The notes beneath the pieces were generated by a model. That model made no database searches. It saw nothing but the letters and a program-made list of their open reading frames with translations, and had not been told where the DNA came from. A stretch of DNA of 64,000 bases from Variovorax sp. PMC12. Its GTDB lineage: Bacteria; Pseudomonadota; Gammaproteobacteria; Burkholderiales; Burkholderiaceae_C. The DNA is taken from the NCBI RefSeq assembly GCF_003019815.1, contig NZ_CP027774.1, positions 62,001 to 126,000 on the forward strand, given 5' to 3'. The position numbers and the translations under genes were made by a program. Below, piece after piece: positions 51,465 to 61,338 of this stretch (position 1 is the stretch's first letter; each line of letters starts with the position of its first letter).

Positions 51465-52643
51465 ATGACCATCAAATTTGTTGCCGCCCTGGCGGTTTCC
51501 CTCGCGACGATCTCCTTTCAGTCCCGTGCCGACGTCATCAAGGTGGGCGTCATCGCGCCGATGTCCGGGCCGTTTTCGGTCGTGGGGCAAACCTGGGAGG
51601 GTGCGACCAAGGCCTATCAGAAGCTCAACGGCACGACCGTGGGCAAGCACACGATAGAAGTCGTCTACCGCGACCTTCCCGAGATCAACCCTGCGCAGGC
51701 CAAGGCGCTGGCACAGGAACTGATCGTCAAGGAAGGTGCGCAGTACATCGCTGGCCTTTACTTCACGCCCGACACCCTGGCCGTGGCTGCGCTAGCGCAG
51801 GAGGCCAAAGTACCGGTCGTGATCTTCAATGCATCCACGTCGTCGCTGCTCGACAAGTCTGACTTCCTGCTGCGCACTTCATACACCCTGCCGCAGATGG
51901 CGGTGCCCGTGGCCAAGTACGCGCTCGAGAAAAGCGTCCGCAATGTCGTCACGCTGGTTAGCGACTTCGGTCCTGGCCTGGACGCCGAGAAATCCTTCAC
52001 CACGGCCTTCATCGGCGGCGGCGGCAAGCTGCTCGAGGCCATCCGCGCGCCGTTGAAGACAACCGATTTCGGTCCGCTGATGCAGCGCGTGAAGGCGCTC
52101 AAGCCCGATGCCCTCTACGTCTTCGCCCCGGGTGGCCCTTCGACCTATGCGATGGTCAAGGCCTACAACGAGGCCGGCCTCAGAACTGCCGGCGTGCGCT
52201 TTCTCGGCACCGCCGAGACCGATGAGGACCAGCTGCGGGCCATCGGCCCAGAGCTTCTCGGCATCGAGACCGGCATGTTCTATTCGGCCACGCACAACTC
52301 GGCGCTGAACAACGCCCTCATCAAGGCATTCGGCGAGGTTGCACCTAAGGCTATTCCGACCGTTCAGCTCGCCAACGCCTACGACGGCCTCCACGTGATC
52401 TATCGCATGGTCCAGGCCACCGATGGGCAGCGCGATGGGGTCAAGGCGCTCGCCAGCGCCAAGGGGTACGCGTGGGAGAGTCCGCGAGGCCCGGTGAAGA
52501 TCGACCCGACTTCCCGCGAGTTCGTGCAAAACGTCTACATGCGCGTGGTCGAGAAAGACCCGTCAGGGCGCTTCGTGAACCGCGAATTCCGCACGTTCGA
52601 GATGCAGCCCGATTACGGCCGCACCCAGAACGTGTCCAAGTAA
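51465..52643 (+). CDS. ABC substrate-binding protein (LivK/HAAT family), likely pyridine-carboxylate uptake
   Basis: 392 residues with a Sec signal peptide (MTIKFVAALAVSLATISF then QSRAD). Periplasmic-binding fold: VIKVGVIAPMSGPFSVVGQT. 81 bases after picF on the same strand, so probably in the same transcript. Likely binds picolinate or a hydroxylated form (inference from location). Confidence 0.87.
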   Translation: MTIKFVAALAVSLATISFQSRADVIKVGVIAPMSGPFSVVGQTWEGATKAYQKLNGTTVGKHTIEVVYRDLPEINPAQAKALAQELIVKEGAQYIAGLYFTPDTLAVAALAQEAKVPVVIFNASTSSLLDKSDFLLRTSYTLPQMAVPVAKYALEKSVRNVVTLVSDFGPGLDAEKSFTTAFIGGGGKLLEAIRAPLKTTDFGPLMQRVKALKPDALYVFAPGGPSTYAMVKAYNEAGLRTAGVRFLGTAETDEDQLRAIGPELLGIETGMFYSATHNSALNNALIKAFGEVAPKAIPTVQLANAYDGLHVIYRMVQATDGQRDGVKALASAKGYAWESPRGPVKIDPTSREFVQNVYMRVVEKDPSGRFVNREFRTFEMQPDYGRTQNVSK

Positions 52644-52658
52644 CGCAGAGCCTGCAGC

Positions 52659-53528
52659 ATGTCTCTCTCGCTCCTGAGCAGCATTCTGATCGACGGGATC
52701 GCCTACGCGATGATCCTCTTCATGATCACAGTGGGCCTGTCGATGACGATGGGCCTCATGCGGGTGGTGAACCTGGCGCATGGCGCCTTCGCGATGCTCG
52801 GCGGCTTCTTTGCAGCCACCATTCCGCAACGCCTGGGGGTGCCGGCCTGGCTGGGATTCCTGCTGGCCATCGCCCTGGTCGGGCTTGTTGCGCTGCTGTT
52901 CGAGCGCATCCTGCTGCGGCGCTTCTATGGACGTGACGATCTCGACCAGATGCTGGTGACGATCGGGCTGATGTTCCTGGCGACGGCTGCGGTGAACCTG
53001 ATGTTCGGCTCCACCGTGACATCCGTGGCGCTGCCCGAGCTTTTCAACGGCACGGTCGATCTGGGCTTCCGCTCCATCCCGCGGCATCGGCTAATCGTCG
53101 TGGGCTGTGGGCTTGTCGTCGTCTGCGTGCTCTGGCTGACGGTGGACAGATCTTCCTTCGGCATCCGGGTGCGCGCCGCTGTCGACAACGCGCCCATCGC
53201 ACGCGCGATCGGCATCGACACCACGAAGATCTACGCAGCCACCTTCGTGATGGGCGCAGCGCTTGCGGCACTGGGCGGCATCGCTGGTGCAGAACTTCTG
53301 CCCATGGAGTCGACGTACGCGTCCAAGTACCTGGTGATCCTGCTGGCCGTCGTCGCCGTCGGGGGCAACGGAAATCTCTTCGGCTCATTCTTCGCAGCGT
53401 TGCTGCTCGGTATTGTGGAAACTTCGATGAAATACATGGTCCCGCAGCTCGCATCGGCTGCGTTTTTCCTCACGATGATCATCGTCCTATTGGTTCGGCC
53501 GCAAGGGCTGTTCGGGAGGCACGCATGA
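52659..53528 (+). CDS. livH: ABC permease, LivH type
   Basis: 289 residues, multi-spanning. Typical start SSILIDGIAYAMILFMITVG, VVNLAHGAFAMLGGFF, and the EAA-like loop DNAPIARAIGIDTTKIYA. 15 bases after the binding-protein gene, stop overlapping livM as ATGA. Confidence 0.9.
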   Translation: MSLSLLSSILIDGIAYAMILFMITVGLSMTMGLMRVVNLAHGAFAMLGGFFAATIPQRLGVPAWLGFLLAIALVGLVALLFERILLRRFYGRDDLDQMLVTIGLMFLATAAVNLMFGSTVTSVALPELFNGTVDLGFRSIPRHRLIVVGCGLVVVCVLWLTVDRSSFGIRVRAAVDNAPIARAIGIDTTKIYAATFVMGAALAALGGIAGAELLPMESTYASKYLVILLAVVAVGGNGNLFGSFFAALLLGIVETSMKYMVPQLASAAFFLTMIIVLLVRPQGLFGRHA

Positions 53529-54538
53529 ACACGGTCACTGCGCCGCGGGCAGTGCCCGCACCGTCTCGCGCCCGCCCATGGATGCAGCTGCGCGGAGAAC
53601 TCGTGCTGCTGCTGGTGGGGCTGCTGGCCTTCGTGCTGTTTCCGCATGACCTCGGCTTGCTGACCAACATGGCGACCATGTCGATCTTCGCGCTGTCTCT
53701 GAGTCTCGTACTGGGGCAGGCCGGCATTGCGACCCTGGGCCAGGCCGCGCTGTACGGCAGTGGCGCCTACGTCGCGGGCTGGACGGCGCTGTACCTGACG
53801 GCAGACCCGATCGCCGGCTTGCTGCTCGGCGGGCTCGGCGGCGGAGTGATCGCGGTGCTAAGCGGCGCAGTGATGCTGCGGTCGACCAAACTCACGCTGG
53901 TCATGCTGACCATCGCGGTCGCCCAACTGCTGCTCGAACTGGCCAACTGGGCGAGGTGGCTCACAGGCGGCGACGACGGCCTTGCCGGTTTCAACATCGC
54001 GCCGCTGTTCGGCATCTGGGAGTTCAGCTTCCTGAGCTACACGGGCTACTTCTATGCCCTGGGTGCACTCGTGCTCGTGTACTTCCTGCTGAGGAACCTC
54101 GTGGAGTCGCCTTTCGGCCTGACGGCCAAGGCCATCCGCCAGGACCCTGGACGGGTTCAGGCGCTGGGGGGCCGCGTCTACCTGCACCTGCTGGCGGTCT
54201 ACACCGTCGGCGGCATTGTGGCGGGGCTGGCGGGCGCATTGACGGCACAGACCAGCAAGGTCGCCAATCTCTTCATGCTTGACTTCTCGACGTCGGCAGG
54301 CGTCGTCGTCATGATCGTTCTGGGCGGAACACGCCGCCTGTCGGGCGCCGTGCTCGGCACCGTCGCCTACATGACCATTCATCACATCGCATCGACCCTG
54401 AACCCCTACCACTGGCTGTTCATCATCGGGTCGATGCTGATCGTCGTCCTCATCGTGTTGCCCGAGGGGCTGATCGGGCTGTTCGACCGCGCCGTGGCGT
54501 ACGCCCGGCAGCCTCGCCGTAGCGGGGTGGCACGATGA
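53525..54538 (+). CDS. livM: ABC permease, LivM type
   Basis: 337 residues, hydrophobic, with LVLGQAGIATLGQAALYGSG near the first helices and the contact loop RQDPGRVQALGGRVYLHLLA. Extra N-terminal hydrophilic tail of about 20 residues. Overlaps livG as ATGA. Confidence 0.9.
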   Translation: MNTVTAPRAVPAPSRARPWMQLRGELVLLLVGLLAFVLFPHDLGLLTNMATMSIFALSLSLVLGQAGIATLGQAALYGSGAYVAGWTALYLTADPIAGLLLGGLGGGVIAVLSGAVMLRSTKLTLVMLTIAVAQLLLELANWARWLTGGDDGLAGFNIAPLFGIWEFSFLSYTGYFYALGALVLVYFLLRNLVESPFGLTAKAIRQDPGRVQALGGRVYLHLLAVYTVGGIVAGLAGALTAQTSKVANLFMLDFSTSAGVVVMIVLGGTRRLSGAVLGTVAYMTIHHIASTLNPYHWLFIIGSMLIVVLIVLPEGLIGLFDRAVAYARQPRRSGVAR

Positions 54539-55299
54539 CTCACCGGCTCCAGACGCACAACCTGAGTCACTCCTTTGGCGGCCTCGCGGTCACGCAGAAC
54601 GTCTCGCTGTCGCTTCCCCACGGCGCGCGCACGGCATTGATCGGCCCCAACGGCGCCGGCAAGACGACGCTGGTCAACCTGCTGAGCGGCGCCCTGCGCC
54701 CGCAGTCGGGCGACATCCAGTTGGACGGGCGCTCGATCGTCCAGTTGCCGCAGTACGCTCGCGTGCGCAATGGCATCGTCCGCACGTTCCAGATCAGCCG
54801 CCTGTTCAAGGAACTGACCGTGGCGGACAACGTCAAGGTCGCGGTGCTGCAGCGGCATCGGGCCTCCATGCAGTGGTGGCCCTCGCCTTCGCGTTCCGCG
54901 CGCGTACAGCAGGATGTGGACGAGACGCTCGGCATGCTGGGCCTGCACCCGTATGCGAACCGTGTGGTGGGACAACTGGCACTGGGAGAACAACGGCTCG
55001 CGGAAATTGCCCTGGCACTCGCGATGCGGCCCCAGGTGCTGCTGCTCGATGAACCGGGCGCAGGCGTGCCGCAGGGCGAAGGCGGCCGCATCATGGAAGC
55101 CATTGCGCGCCTGCCGAAGGATCTGTCGGTACTGCTGATCGAGCACGACATGGACCTGGTGTTCCGGTTCGCGTCGCACATCATCGTGCTGGTCGCCGGT
55201 GCGGTGATGGTCGAAGGAACGCCACAGGAAGTCGCTGCCAACGAGCAAGTCAAGCAAATCTATTTCGGACGAGACGGTCATGCCCCAGCCCACCACTGA
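54535..55299 (+). CDS. livG: ABC ATPase, LivG type
   Basis: 254 residues. Walker A LIGPNGAGKTTLV, signature LALGEQRLAEIALAL and Walker B VLLLDEPGAGVP. The signature departs from LSGGQ as in other LivG proteins. Ends inside the livF start (20-base overlap). Confidence 0.91.
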   Translation: MTHRLQTHNLSHSFGGLAVTQNVSLSLPHGARTALIGPNGAGKTTLVNLLSGALRPQSGDIQLDGRSIVQLPQYARVRNGIVRTFQISRLFKELTVADNVKVAVLQRHRASMQWWPSPSRSARVQQDVDETLGMLGLHPYANRVVGQLALGEQRLAEIALALAMRPQVLLLDEPGAGVPQGEGGRIMEAIARLPKDLSVLLIEHDMDLVFRFASHIIVLVAGAVMVEGTPQEVAANEQVKQIYFGRDGHAPAHH

Positions 55300-56002
55300 A
55301 CTCCGGTTCGACGACGTCACCGCAGGCTATGGCGGCCTGCCGGTGCTCGAGCATCTCAGCTTCAGCGTGCGCGAAGGCGAGCGACTCGGCCTGATCGGGC
55401 GCAACGGCGCCGGCAAGACCACCACGCTCGCGACCGCCATGGGCCTGGCCGACCTGATGAAGGGACACATCCACTTCGGCGGCGCCGACATCAGCAACGC
55501 GAGCACCTATGCACGCTCGCGCGCCGGCCTCGGCTACGTTCCGCAGAGCCGCGACATCTTCCCCTCGCTGACAGTCGAGGAGAACCTGCTGTCCGGCTTG
55601 CAGGGGCGCTCGGCAAGCGTCGCCCTACCACCGATCTATGCACTGTTTCCTCGGCTCAAAGAGCGCCGACGCAACGGAGGCACGCAGCTGTCGGGCGGCG
55701 AGCAGCAAATGCTGTCGGTGGCACGCGCACTCGTGGGGCAGCCGCGAATCTTATTGCTCGACGAACCGCTCGAAGGCCTGGCGCCGATGGTGCGCGAGGA
55801 GTTGATGGATGCCATCGTCCGGATGAGTGATCAGCTCGGCGTGGGCTGCATCATCGTGGAGCAGCACGTGGATGTCGTTCTCGAGTTCTCCAACAACGTG
55901 ATCGTGCTGGAACGCGGACTGACCGCCTACGCCGGGTCTGCGGCGGTGCTGAGTGGCGAAGAGGCATTGCTCAACCGCACCATCGGCATCCAGAAGTGCT
56001 GA
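55280..56002 (+). CDS. livF: ABC ATPase, LivF type
   Basis: 240 residues. Walker A LIGRNGAGKTTTL, signature LSGGEQQMLSVARAL, Walker B RILLLDEPLEGLAP. Last gene of the transporter set that follows picF. The 225 bases after it carry no gene. Confidence 0.91.
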   Translation: MPQPTTELRFDDVTAGYGGLPVLEHLSFSVREGERLGLIGRNGAGKTTTLATAMGLADLMKGHIHFGGADISNASTYARSRAGLGYVPQSRDIFPSLTVEENLLSGLQGRSASVALPPIYALFPRLKERRRNGGTQLSGGEQQMLSVARALVGQPRILLLDEPLEGLAPMVREELMDAIVRMSDQLGVGCIIVEQHVDVVLEFSNNVIVLERGLTAYAGSAAVLSGEEALLNRTIGIQKC

Positions 56003-56227
56003 AGACGAACTCGCCGGTGGCTCAACGCGATTCGCTCCAAAAGGAAGGTCCACGCTCGTGCAGCAATGCGCATCTTTGATGACTCGGCGCGGTCAAGCAC
56101 TGAAGCCACCGATCGACCGGCTCCGTTCGATCGCGGTGTAGGCCAAGGCTGCTGCACGTTCTTCTCGGCGTGCGTAACGACCGCGCCATTCCACCGTTCA
56201 CATTCACTTCGTCATAAGGATCCGCAC

Positions 56228-57469
56228 ATGACGCCCTCTCCTCGTTCACCTTCAGAACTGCGGCAGCATTGGCGCTACGTCCTGGGTTGCTTCCTTGGCT
56301 TGGCCAGCGGCGTCTCATCGCTGTACTTCTACAGTTCAGGTCTGTTTCTGAAGCCGCTCGCCGCCGAGTTCGGGTGGACCCGAGGCACTGCGTCCCTGGG
56401 CTCGCTGATCAGCAGCGTGCTGCTCGGATGCGCGGCGCCGTTCATCGGACAGGTGATCGACCGGTACGGCGCGCGACGCGTCACCCTGCTCTCCCTTATG
56501 GGCCTATCCACCTCGTTCCTGCTTTTGGGCGTTTGGACACAAGGGTTGGCCAGTTTTCTGGCGCTGGTCACGGTCTTGACACTGCTCGGTGGCGCGACCT
56601 CGCCCTTGTCCTTCACGAAGATCCTCGTAGGCAAGTTCTCTCGGCAACGCGGACTGGCGCTGGGCATCGCCATCACCGGAACGGGCGTCGGGGCTATCCT
56701 GATTCCCCTGATCGTCACGCCGGCCATCACCCATTTCGGATGGCGCGCCACCTACCTGGGCCTTGCGGCGGTCGTCCTTGTACTCTTGCCGTTGATCGCC
56801 TACTTCCTGCGGAGCGCGGATGCGGCCCCTGCAGACGAGGGCCGCCGTGCCTCAGCCGGACATAATCTGAAGGCGCTGGCCGACCCGCACTTCTTCCGCA
56901 TTGCCGCGGTCTTCCTGTTGTGCTCGGTCGGCATCTTCGGCACGATCGTGCACGTCGTTCCGATGCTCACCGACCTGGGGCTTTCCCCGAACCGTGCCGC
57001 CGGTCTCGCCAGCATCCTTGGCGTCGCGGTCATCGTCGGTCGGATCGTCACCGGCTTTCTTCTGGACGTGTTCGATGCCGCGCGCTTGTCAGCGACGCTC
57101 TTCATGCTGTCTGCCACCGGCATGCTGCTTCTGGCAACCGGCCAACCGGCGCTGGTGCTTCCGGGGTTGCTCATGACAGGCTTCGCGGTCGGCGCAGAGT
57201 TCGATCTCGCAGCCTATCTGGTGAGCCGAAAATTCCCACTGAACCTCTACAGCACCCTCTTCGGGGGCGTCTATGCCACGGTGGCCATCGGCGCCGGCAT
57301 CGGGCCATTTCTCGCGGGACGGCTCTTTGACATTTCCGGCAGCTATGTCTCGTGGCTCTGTCTGGCAGCGGGGCTGCTGGTCGCGGCCGCAATGCTCTGC
57401 CTCACGGACCGTCCGGCCGCCAGGCACGCGAGCGGCACGGCCGCAGCGGCGGGTCCGGGCGAGCGCTGA
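56228..57469 (+). CDS. MFS transporter
   Basis: 413 residues, about 12 membrane segments, start at the ATG preceded by ATAAGGATCC. Oxalate/formate-antiporter-like organisation (GLFLKPLAAEFGWTRGTASL; GQVIDRYGARRVTLLS as the loop 2-3 motif). Could be a second uptake route for the pyridine acid or an exporter of maleate. Separate from the ABC operon by 225 bases. Confidence 0.85.
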   Translation: MTPSPRSPSELRQHWRYVLGCFLGLASGVSSLYFYSSGLFLKPLAAEFGWTRGTASLGSLISSVLLGCAAPFIGQVIDRYGARRVTLLSLMGLSTSFLLLGVWTQGLASFLALVTVLTLLGGATSPLSFTKILVGKFSRQRGLALGIAITGTGVGAILIPLIVTPAITHFGWRATYLGLAAVVLVLLPLIAYFLRSADAAPADEGRRASAGHNLKALADPHFFRIAAVFLLCSVGIFGTIVHVVPMLTDLGLSPNRAAGLASILGVAVIVGRIVTGFLLDVFDAARLSATLFMLSATGMLLLATGQPALVLPGLLMTGFAVGAEFDLAAYLVSRKFPLNLYSTLFGGVYATVAIGAGIGPFLAGRLFDISGSYVSWLCLAAGLLVAAAMLCLTDRPAARHASGTAAAAGPGER

Positions 57470-57487
57470 GTTCGCTGCGCCTTCACT

Positions 57488-58369
57488 TTGGTCACGATGC
57501 ACAGTCTCCGTGCGCTCCTAGGCCCGCTGCGCGTGTTCGATGCAGTGTGCCGCGCCAAGGGGATCACGCGCGCCGCTCAGGTGCTTCATGTGACGCCCGG
57601 TGCGGTCAGCCAGCAAGTCAAGCAGCTGGAGGTCGGGCTGGGCGCGCAGCTGTTTCAGAAATCTGGCCGCGAGATCGAGCTCACCGCGGTAGGCAGACGA
57701 CTGGCCCACCGCGTCTCGGACGCGTTCGACCGCCTGAACGATGCGCTCGCTGACGTGGGCGATCTCCAGACGGACAAGCGGCTGCGCCTGAAAGTGACGC
57801 CGAGCCTTGCCATCCGTTGGTTGGTACCTCGCCTGCGCGGTTTCTACGCGCAATACCCCGACATCGATCTCGAGATTTCGACGATCGCGATGGCCGACGA
57901 TATCCGGCTCGAGGGCGCTGATTGCGCGATCCGTCATGGCATGGGAGAGTGGGCCGATGTCGAGTTGGACCACCTCTTCGACGACGAATTTCTTCCCGTC
58001 TGCGCACCTAATCTGGCCGGGCATTTGACTACGCCTCAAGACCTGCTGCAAGCCAACCTGCTGCACTCGATGATGCGCCCGGAAGCCTGGTCACTATGGT
58101 TCCGTTCGGCTGGACTTGTGGATTCCCCAAGCCTGCATGGAATCACAATGGCGAATGCTGCGCTGTGCTACCAGGCTGCGGCTGATGGATTGGGGATTGC
58201 TATCGCCCAGCGCGCCTACGTCGACGAGGACCTGCGCAGCGGGCGGCTCGTCGTTGCCGTGGATCACGTCGCCAGGACGGAGTCTGGTTACTACTTGGTC
58301 TGCGATCCGCTGAAAGCGGCAGAGGCCCCCGTGAGGCTTTTCAGAAACTGGATCCGTTCCGTCCGATAA
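57488..58369 (+). CDS. LysR-family regulator (GcvA-like)
   Basis: 293 residues. HTH region ALLGPLRVFDAVCRAKGITR, AAQVLHVTPGAVSQQVKQLE; effector domain with RLKVTPSLAIRWLVPRLRGF, the GcvA-type wording. 18 bases after the MFS gene, same strand, so probably controls it. Confidence 0.88.
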   Translation: MVTMHSLRALLGPLRVFDAVCRAKGITRAAQVLHVTPGAVSQQVKQLEVGLGAQLFQKSGREIELTAVGRRLAHRVSDAFDRLNDALADVGDLQTDKRLRLKVTPSLAIRWLVPRLRGFYAQYPDIDLEISTIAMADDIRLEGADCAIRHGMGEWADVELDHLFDDEFLPVCAPNLAGHLTTPQDLLQANLLHSMMRPEAWSLWFRSAGLVDSPSLHGITMANAALCYQAAADGLGIAIAQRAYVDEDLRSGRLVVAVDHVARTESGYYLVCDPLKAAEAPVRLFRNWIRSVR

Positions 58370-58507
58370 CAGCGATGCGAGGCAGCGCGCCGCACTGCCC
58401 TCCCTGCGCGTCGGCAACACTTTTCAGCACGCTGACAGTCGCGGCGGACAACCTGTCATCGCCCATGAAACCTTGCCACCGCGCGCGGCGCCCCCTCGAA
58501 GACAGCG

Positions 58508-59368
58508 TCAAAGACTGATGACCGCGATTCCGGCCATCACGACCGCGACGCCGGCGAGACGGCGCTCGAGATGCCCCTCGCGGAACCATATGCACGCGAC
58601 GAGCGAGCCGATGACGATCGACGACTCGCGCAGCGGCGCGACGAGCGCCACCGGCGCCTTGAGCATGGCGGTGAGAACCAGGATGTACGCGAGCGGAGAG
58701 AACACCGCCACGATGAGGATCGGCAAGGCGTCGGCACGGAGGGCCGCGCGAGCGCGACGGCGTCGGTGCAACACGCTGGGCGCCAGGATCAGGCTTTGCA
58801 CCAGCAGCGTGGCGGCGTAGTAGCTCACAGGCGCCAGGTTCAGATCGATGACCGAGTAGCCGTCCCACAGCGTATACGCAGCGATGGTCGCCCCCGTCGC
58901 AGCCCCCCAGATCAAGCCCTGGACCGGGCGGCGGCCTGCGCGGCTGAGCGGGTTGCCAGTGACCACGAGAATGCCTGCCACGACGAGCGACGCGCCGAAC
59001 ATCGCGTCGGTGCTGAGCCGTTCACCCAGAAGCAGGATCGCGAAGAGCATCGTCAGTACCGGTCCGGTGCCACGCGCGACCGGATAGACCACGCCCAGCT
59101 CGGCGCGGTCGTACCCGGCTTGCAAGGTGAGCGAGTAGGCGGTGTGCAACACGGCGGAGAAAGTGGCACCCGCCCACAGTCGCCAGTCCAGCATCTGCTG
59201 CTCGCCGGCGCCGAAGGCAAGGCTGATCGGCACGCACAGCAGCGCCGAAGCACAGGTATAGGCGCCGACGAACAACACGGCATCACCGCGCTTGAACTTC
59301 GATGCCAGGTTCCATGCCGCGTGGGCGACCGCTGCCGCGAGGACCATCGCGACGGTGCCGGGCGGCAT
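58508..59368 (-). CDS. EamA/DMT-family transporter
   Basis: 286 residues, ten predicted membrane segments in two EamA repeats (AAAVAHAAWNLASKFKRGDA in the first; AILLLGERLSTDAMFGASLV closing it). Drug/metabolite exporter of unknown substrate. The start overlaps the RpiR stop as ATGA. Confidence 0.88.
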   Translation of the reverse strand: MPPGTVAMVLAAAVAHAAWNLASKFKRGDAVLFVGAYTCASALLCVPISLAFGAGEQQMLDWRLWAGATFSAVLHTAYSLTLQAGYDRAELGVVYPVARGTGPVLTMLFAILLLGERLSTDAMFGASLVVAGILVVTGNPLSRAGRRPVQGLIWGAATGATIAAYTLWDGYSVIDLNLAPVSYYAATLLVQSLILAPSVLHRRRRARAALRADALPILIVAVFSPLAYILVLTAMLKAPVALVAPLRESSIVIGSLVACIWFREGHLERRLAGVAVVMAGIAVISL

Positions 59369-60246
59369 CAGCCGATATCGGGCAGGTCGATGCCCGCCCT
59401 TTCCGCACGGCGGCCGCGCTGCGGGTCGCGCAACGCGAGGGCCGCGACCAGTGCGTCGATCACCACGAGCTGCGCCAACCGACTTCCAGCCGCAGCCATC
59501 TGGGCCGGCAGCGGTGCGCCGCCGACAACCAGCGCGACGTCCGCGAGAGTCGCCAGGGGCGTGCCATATTGGTTGGTGACGGCGATCAGCGAGGCGCCGG
59601 CAGAAGACGCCGCGTCGGCGATGGCCAGCGTCGTCGACGTGCGTCCGGTCGAACTGACGGCGATGACGGCGTCACCGGGGCCGAGGAGGCGCGTGGCGAT
59701 CATCGCCGACAGGTGATCCTGGATACCGATGGTCGTCACGCCGACCGCGCGCAAACGGAACACCGCATCGGCGGCGACCGTCGCAGACGGGCCGGCGCCG
59801 AATGCGATCACCTGGCGCGCGCGCTGGATGGTGCTCACCGCTTGGTCGAGCGCGGCCAGTTCAATGGCACCGCCGAGCGCGGTCAGCGCGTCGGCACCTG
59901 CGCGGATCGAGGCCTCGAGCACCGCGGCCGTTGTCGCACCGACCGCGAGTACCTCAGGGGGCGCGAAGAATTGCGCGGTGCCGCGTGCACGAGCGATTTC
60001 GATCTTGAGTTCGGTGAACCCGCTGAACCCGATCGCACGCGCGGCACGGACCACGCTTGGCGGCGAGACCCCGGCGCGGGCGGCCACCTGGGCGGTCGTG
60101 CTCGCCCCGACAAACAAGGGATCAGCAAGCAGCAGCTCGACCACCTTGGCCTCGCTTGCGGCCAGGTCGCCACTGCGCGCCTGGATGCTTCCGATCCACT
60201 GCACCAATCGCGCTTCTCTTGAAACTCCATTACCATTATCATTCAT
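59368..60246 (-). CDS. MurR/RpiR-family regulator
   Basis: 292 residues from the ATG at 60246. N-terminal HTH_6 (LAASEAKVVELLLADPLF, TTAQVAARAGVSPPSVVRAA) and a C-terminal SIS domain (VIAFGAGPSATVAADAVFRL, VIAVSSTGRTSTTLAIADAA). These regulators sense phosphosugars or related anions. Divergent from the ketopantoate-reductase-like gene. Confidence 0.9.
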   Translation of the reverse strand: MNDNGNGVSREARLVQWIGSIQARSGDLAASEAKVVELLLADPLFVGASTTAQVAARAGVSPPSVVRAARAIGFSGFTELKIEIARARGTAQFFAPPEVLAVGATTAAVLEASIRAGADALTALGGAIELAALDQAVSTIQRARQVIAFGAGPSATVAADAVFRLRAVGVTTIGIQDHLSAMIATRLLGPGDAVIAVSSTGRTSTTLAIADAASSAGASLIAVTNQYGTPLATLADVALVVGGAPLPAQMAAAGSRLAQLVVIDALVAALALRDPQRGRRAERAGIDLPDIG

Positions 60247-60255
60247 CTTAAGTAA

Positions 60256-60266
60256 TATGTTACATA
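60256..60266. promoter_or_regulatory. Candidate RpiR operator
   Basis: 11-base dyad TATGTTACATA in the 86-base divergent region, ten bases from the RpiR start codon, in AT-rich DNA that may also hold the promoters. Confidence 0.35.
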
Positions 60267-60332
60267 ACAACCGCGGACCGTGCAAGCCTGCTAAGCACGG
60301 CACCGAACACGCAATTCAAAGGAGCCTGTCTT

Positions 60333-61229
60333 ATGAGTGCACCGAGCGATTCATCCATCGCCGTTGTGGGTCCGGGGGCCATCGGCACCGCCGTCGCGGT
60401 GGCCCTGCACGAAGTCGGTCGCACGCCGTTGCTATGCGGCCGCACACTCCGCGAGCGCCTGACGTTGGAAGATGGCGATCGCCTCGTGACGGTCCCCGGC
60501 CCGGTCCGGGTAGATCCCGCACAGATCGGGCACACCGTCGACCTCGTGCTTCTCGCGGTCAAGACGACACAGATCGAGGCCGCCGGCGCATGGCTCGCCG
60601 CGTTGTGCGGCCAGGACACGGTGGTGTGCGTACTGCAAAACGGCGTGGAGCAAGTGGAGCGCGTCGCCCGCCAGGCCTCGCACGGGAAAATCGTTCCCGC
60701 GGTCGTGTGGTTCCCTGCACAGGCGCAACCCGATGGCTCGGTGCGTCTGCGTGGGGAGATGCGCCTCAGCCTGCCGGACACGTCGGACGCCCGCGTGGTG
60801 GCCGAGATGCTGCAAGACACCCGGTGCGGCGTCGAAGTGTCGGCGAGCTTCCACGCGCTGGCTTGGCGCAAGCTGCTGCAGAACGCGGTGGCCGGACTCA
60901 TGGCGCTCACGCACCGGCGCTCCGGCATGTTCGGCCGCTCCGACATCGCCGAGCTGGCCCTCGCCTATCTCCGGGAATGCCTGGCCGTGGCCCGCGCCGA
61001 AGGCGCGCAACTCGGTGACGAGGTGCCGCGGGAAATCCTCGACAAGTTCCAGGCATCTCCCGCAGACATGGGCACCTCCATCCTCACGGATCGCGAGGCC
61101 GGCCGGCCGCTGGAATGGGATGTGCGCAACGATGTCATCGCGCGTCGCGGCCGCGCTCGTGGCATCCCGACGCCGATCAGCGACATCCTTGTGCCGCTCC
61201 TCGCGGCCGCGAGCGACGGCCCTGGCTAA
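60333..61229 (+). CDS. Ketopantoate reductase family oxidoreductase (PanE-like)
   Basis: 298 residues. NADPH loop IAVVGPGAIGTAVAVAL at about 9-25, LAVKTTQ, VCVLQNGVEQ, catalytic Lys in LAWRKLLQNAVAG, and LEWDVRNDVIARRGRARGIP near the C-terminus. The context (RpiR regulator and exporter rather than pan genes) suggests a paralog acting on another 2-oxo or 2-hydroxy acid. Confidence 0.87.
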   Translation: MSAPSDSSIAVVGPGAIGTAVAVALHEVGRTPLLCGRTLRERLTLEDGDRLVTVPGPVRVDPAQIGHTVDLVLLAVKTTQIEAAGAWLAALCGQDTVVCVLQNGVEQVERVARQASHGKIVPAVVWFPAQAQPDGSVRLRGEMRLSLPDTSDARVVAEMLQDTRCGVEVSASFHALAWRKLLQNAVAGLMALTHRRSGMFGRSDIAELALAYLRECLAVARAEGAQLGDEVPREILDKFQASPADMGTSILTDREAGRPLEWDVRNDVIARRGRARGIPTPISDILVPLLAAASDGPG

Positions 61230-61338
61230 TCCTGCGGCCGACGAGCGCACTGTCGCGCCTCTTTCTCTTCGAAGCCGCAATCCTTGGTGGTGCTGCTCTC
61301 CGGAAGCGTGCGATCACCGGCCCCCACGGCCCACGGTC

